Origin: Romboutsia sedimentorum
Lineage (GTDB): Bacteria; Bacillota; Clostridia; Peptostreptococcales; Peptostreptococcaceae
Direction: 5' to 3'
Length of the DNA stretch: 64,000 nt
Assembly (NCBI RefSeq): GCF_030131845.1
Contig: NZ_JASKYM010000002.1
Location: 186,001 to 250,000, forward strand
Part shown: in pieces, positions 63,485 to 64,000 of the stretch
Layout: every line of letters starts with the position of its first letter
How positions within the stretch are numbered: position 1 is the stretch's first letter
Translations under genes and position numbers: made by a program
Notes under the pieces: generated by a model
Told to the model about the DNA's origin: nothing
Database searches by the model: none
The model's input: the letters and a program-made list of their open reading frames with translations, nothing else

Positions 63485-64000
63485 ATGAAAAAAAAATTTT
63501 TAGGAACTATATTAACCTTATTATTAATATTAGGATCTTTCGTAGTATGTTTTGGTAACGACGGTAAAGAAGCTGAAAACTACGATGATACTAAGAAAAG
63601 TATAAATAGTTATATAGACAGTCAATTAGAAAAAATAAAAATAGATGAAATACAAGGGTTTGTAAAAAATTCCCAAGTACTACATGATGTGAACCTAAAA
63701 ACATTTATAAAAGATCTCATTAGCGGAGAAAAAACAATATTGGATTTATTTAATAAAGAAGGTATAAAGCTTATGTTGTTTGATGAAGTTAAATCTAGCT
63801 TAAAGGTAGCTGTAATAATACTTGTTTTAGCACTTTTATCATCTGTATTAAAAAGTCTAGATAATTCGTTTTCATCAGGAGCAGTAAGTCAAATAACCAC
63901 TTATATAATATTTATAACGATGGTTTCATTAACATTGGTTGGATTTAAAGATGTACTACAAATATGCAATACAACCATAGATTCTACAGTAGGTTTAATG
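63485..64000 (+). CDS. spoIIIAE: Stage III sporulation protein AE (3' cut by window)
   Basis: The first 172 codons of a multi-pass membrane protein. It has a signal-like N-terminus (KKKFLGTILTLLLILGSFVV), a stretch outside the membrane (residues ~25-105) and then helices VAVIILVLALLSSVLKSL and ITTYIIFITMVSLTLVGFKD. B. subtilis SpoIIIAE is close to 400 residues, so less than half is here. ATAGGAGAATG precedes the ATG. spoIIIAF-AH should follow outside the window. Confidence 0.9.
   Translation, partial: MKKKFLGTILTLLLILGSFVVCFGNDGKEAENYDDTKKSINSYIDSQLEKIKIDEIQGFVKNSQVLHDVNLKTFIKDLISGEKTILDLFNKEGIKLMLFDEVKSSLKVAVIILVLALLSSVLKSLDNSFSSGAVSQITTYIIFITMVSLTLVGFKDVLQICNTTIDSTVGLM

Overview
This window is a low-GC, strongly AT-biased chromosomal segment from a spore-forming anaerobic member of the Clostridia. 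The gene content (spoVM, ylbJ, the spoIIIA operon, PASTA-kinase PrkC, FapR-controlled FASII with FabK, an Etf-linked lactate dehydrogenase) and the codon use suggest Peptostreptococcaceae or a close relative (Clostridioides/Romboutsia/Paraclostridium type). That placement is inference from gene order and style, not from a marker gene. Almost everything is on the + strand, in operons with AGGAGG-like ribosome sites. There is no rRNA, tRNA, CRISPR array, phage or insertion sequence.

Layout. 1-1304: 3' end of ileS. 1305-9654: an accessory stretch placed between ileS and the DksA-like gene that in Bacillus-type genomes follows it. It holds (a) a decayed tandem copy of a promoter plus gene start, (b) a histidine-rich small protein with a FecBCD-type ABC transporter whose ATPase ends in a related histidine-rich tail, a methyltransferase and an ECF S component, (c) a Trp T-box leader ahead of mtnN-trpS, and (d) an AhpD-like gene and a MarR regulator with a 27-bp perfect operator-like palindrome. 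9745-14984: DUF5665, DksA-like, polysaccharide deacetylase, lspA, rluD, then pyrR and uraA, each behind its own PyrR-binding attenuator. 15154-18018: a BMP/PnrA-type lipoprotein and rqcH. 18401-35619: the conserved yicC-gmk-rpoZ-coaBC-priA-def-fmt-(DUF116-yugP)-rsmB-rlmN-prpC-prkC-rsgA-rpe-thiN-spoVM-rpmB block. It links nucleotide/CoA supply, replication restart, N-terminal methionine processing, rRNA modification and Ser/Thr signalling. 36113-43215: yloU-yloV-recG-rsmD-coaD-(coiled-coil protein)-ylbJ.

43340-50478 is a complete lactate oxidation cassette: a FadR-type regulator with a matching operator, lactate permease, nickel-pincer lactate racemase LarA, EtfB, a ferredoxin-domain EtfA and an FAD lactate dehydrogenase. 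This is the layout of the electron-confurcating LctBCD system. The cassette sits between ylbJ and tmcAL (ylbM), which are close neighbours in Bacillus. 50550-54219: tmcAL, ackA, DUF177 and rpmF. 54353-61219: the FapR operator and promoter, then fapR-plsX-fabH-fabK-fabD-fabG-acpP-fabF. 61379-64000: spoIIIAA-AB-AC-AD and the first 172 codons of spoIIIAE, cut by the window end.

The strongest candidate for an undescribed system is the histidine-rich small protein/ABC transporter/methyltransferase/S-component cluster at 2103-6651. The 90-residue protein and the ATPase tail share a recognisable module (NGxGHDHxHEDGFxGxH). The small gene also has a decayed duplicate, including its promoter region, about 475 bp upstream. 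The likely theme is capture and import of a transition metal or metal complex, but the substrate is not shown by sequence alone. Genes easily overlooked because of size: rpmF (54043-54219), spoVM (35308-35376, 22 codons), a 48-codon membrane protein (35031-35177) and the partial spoIIIAE.
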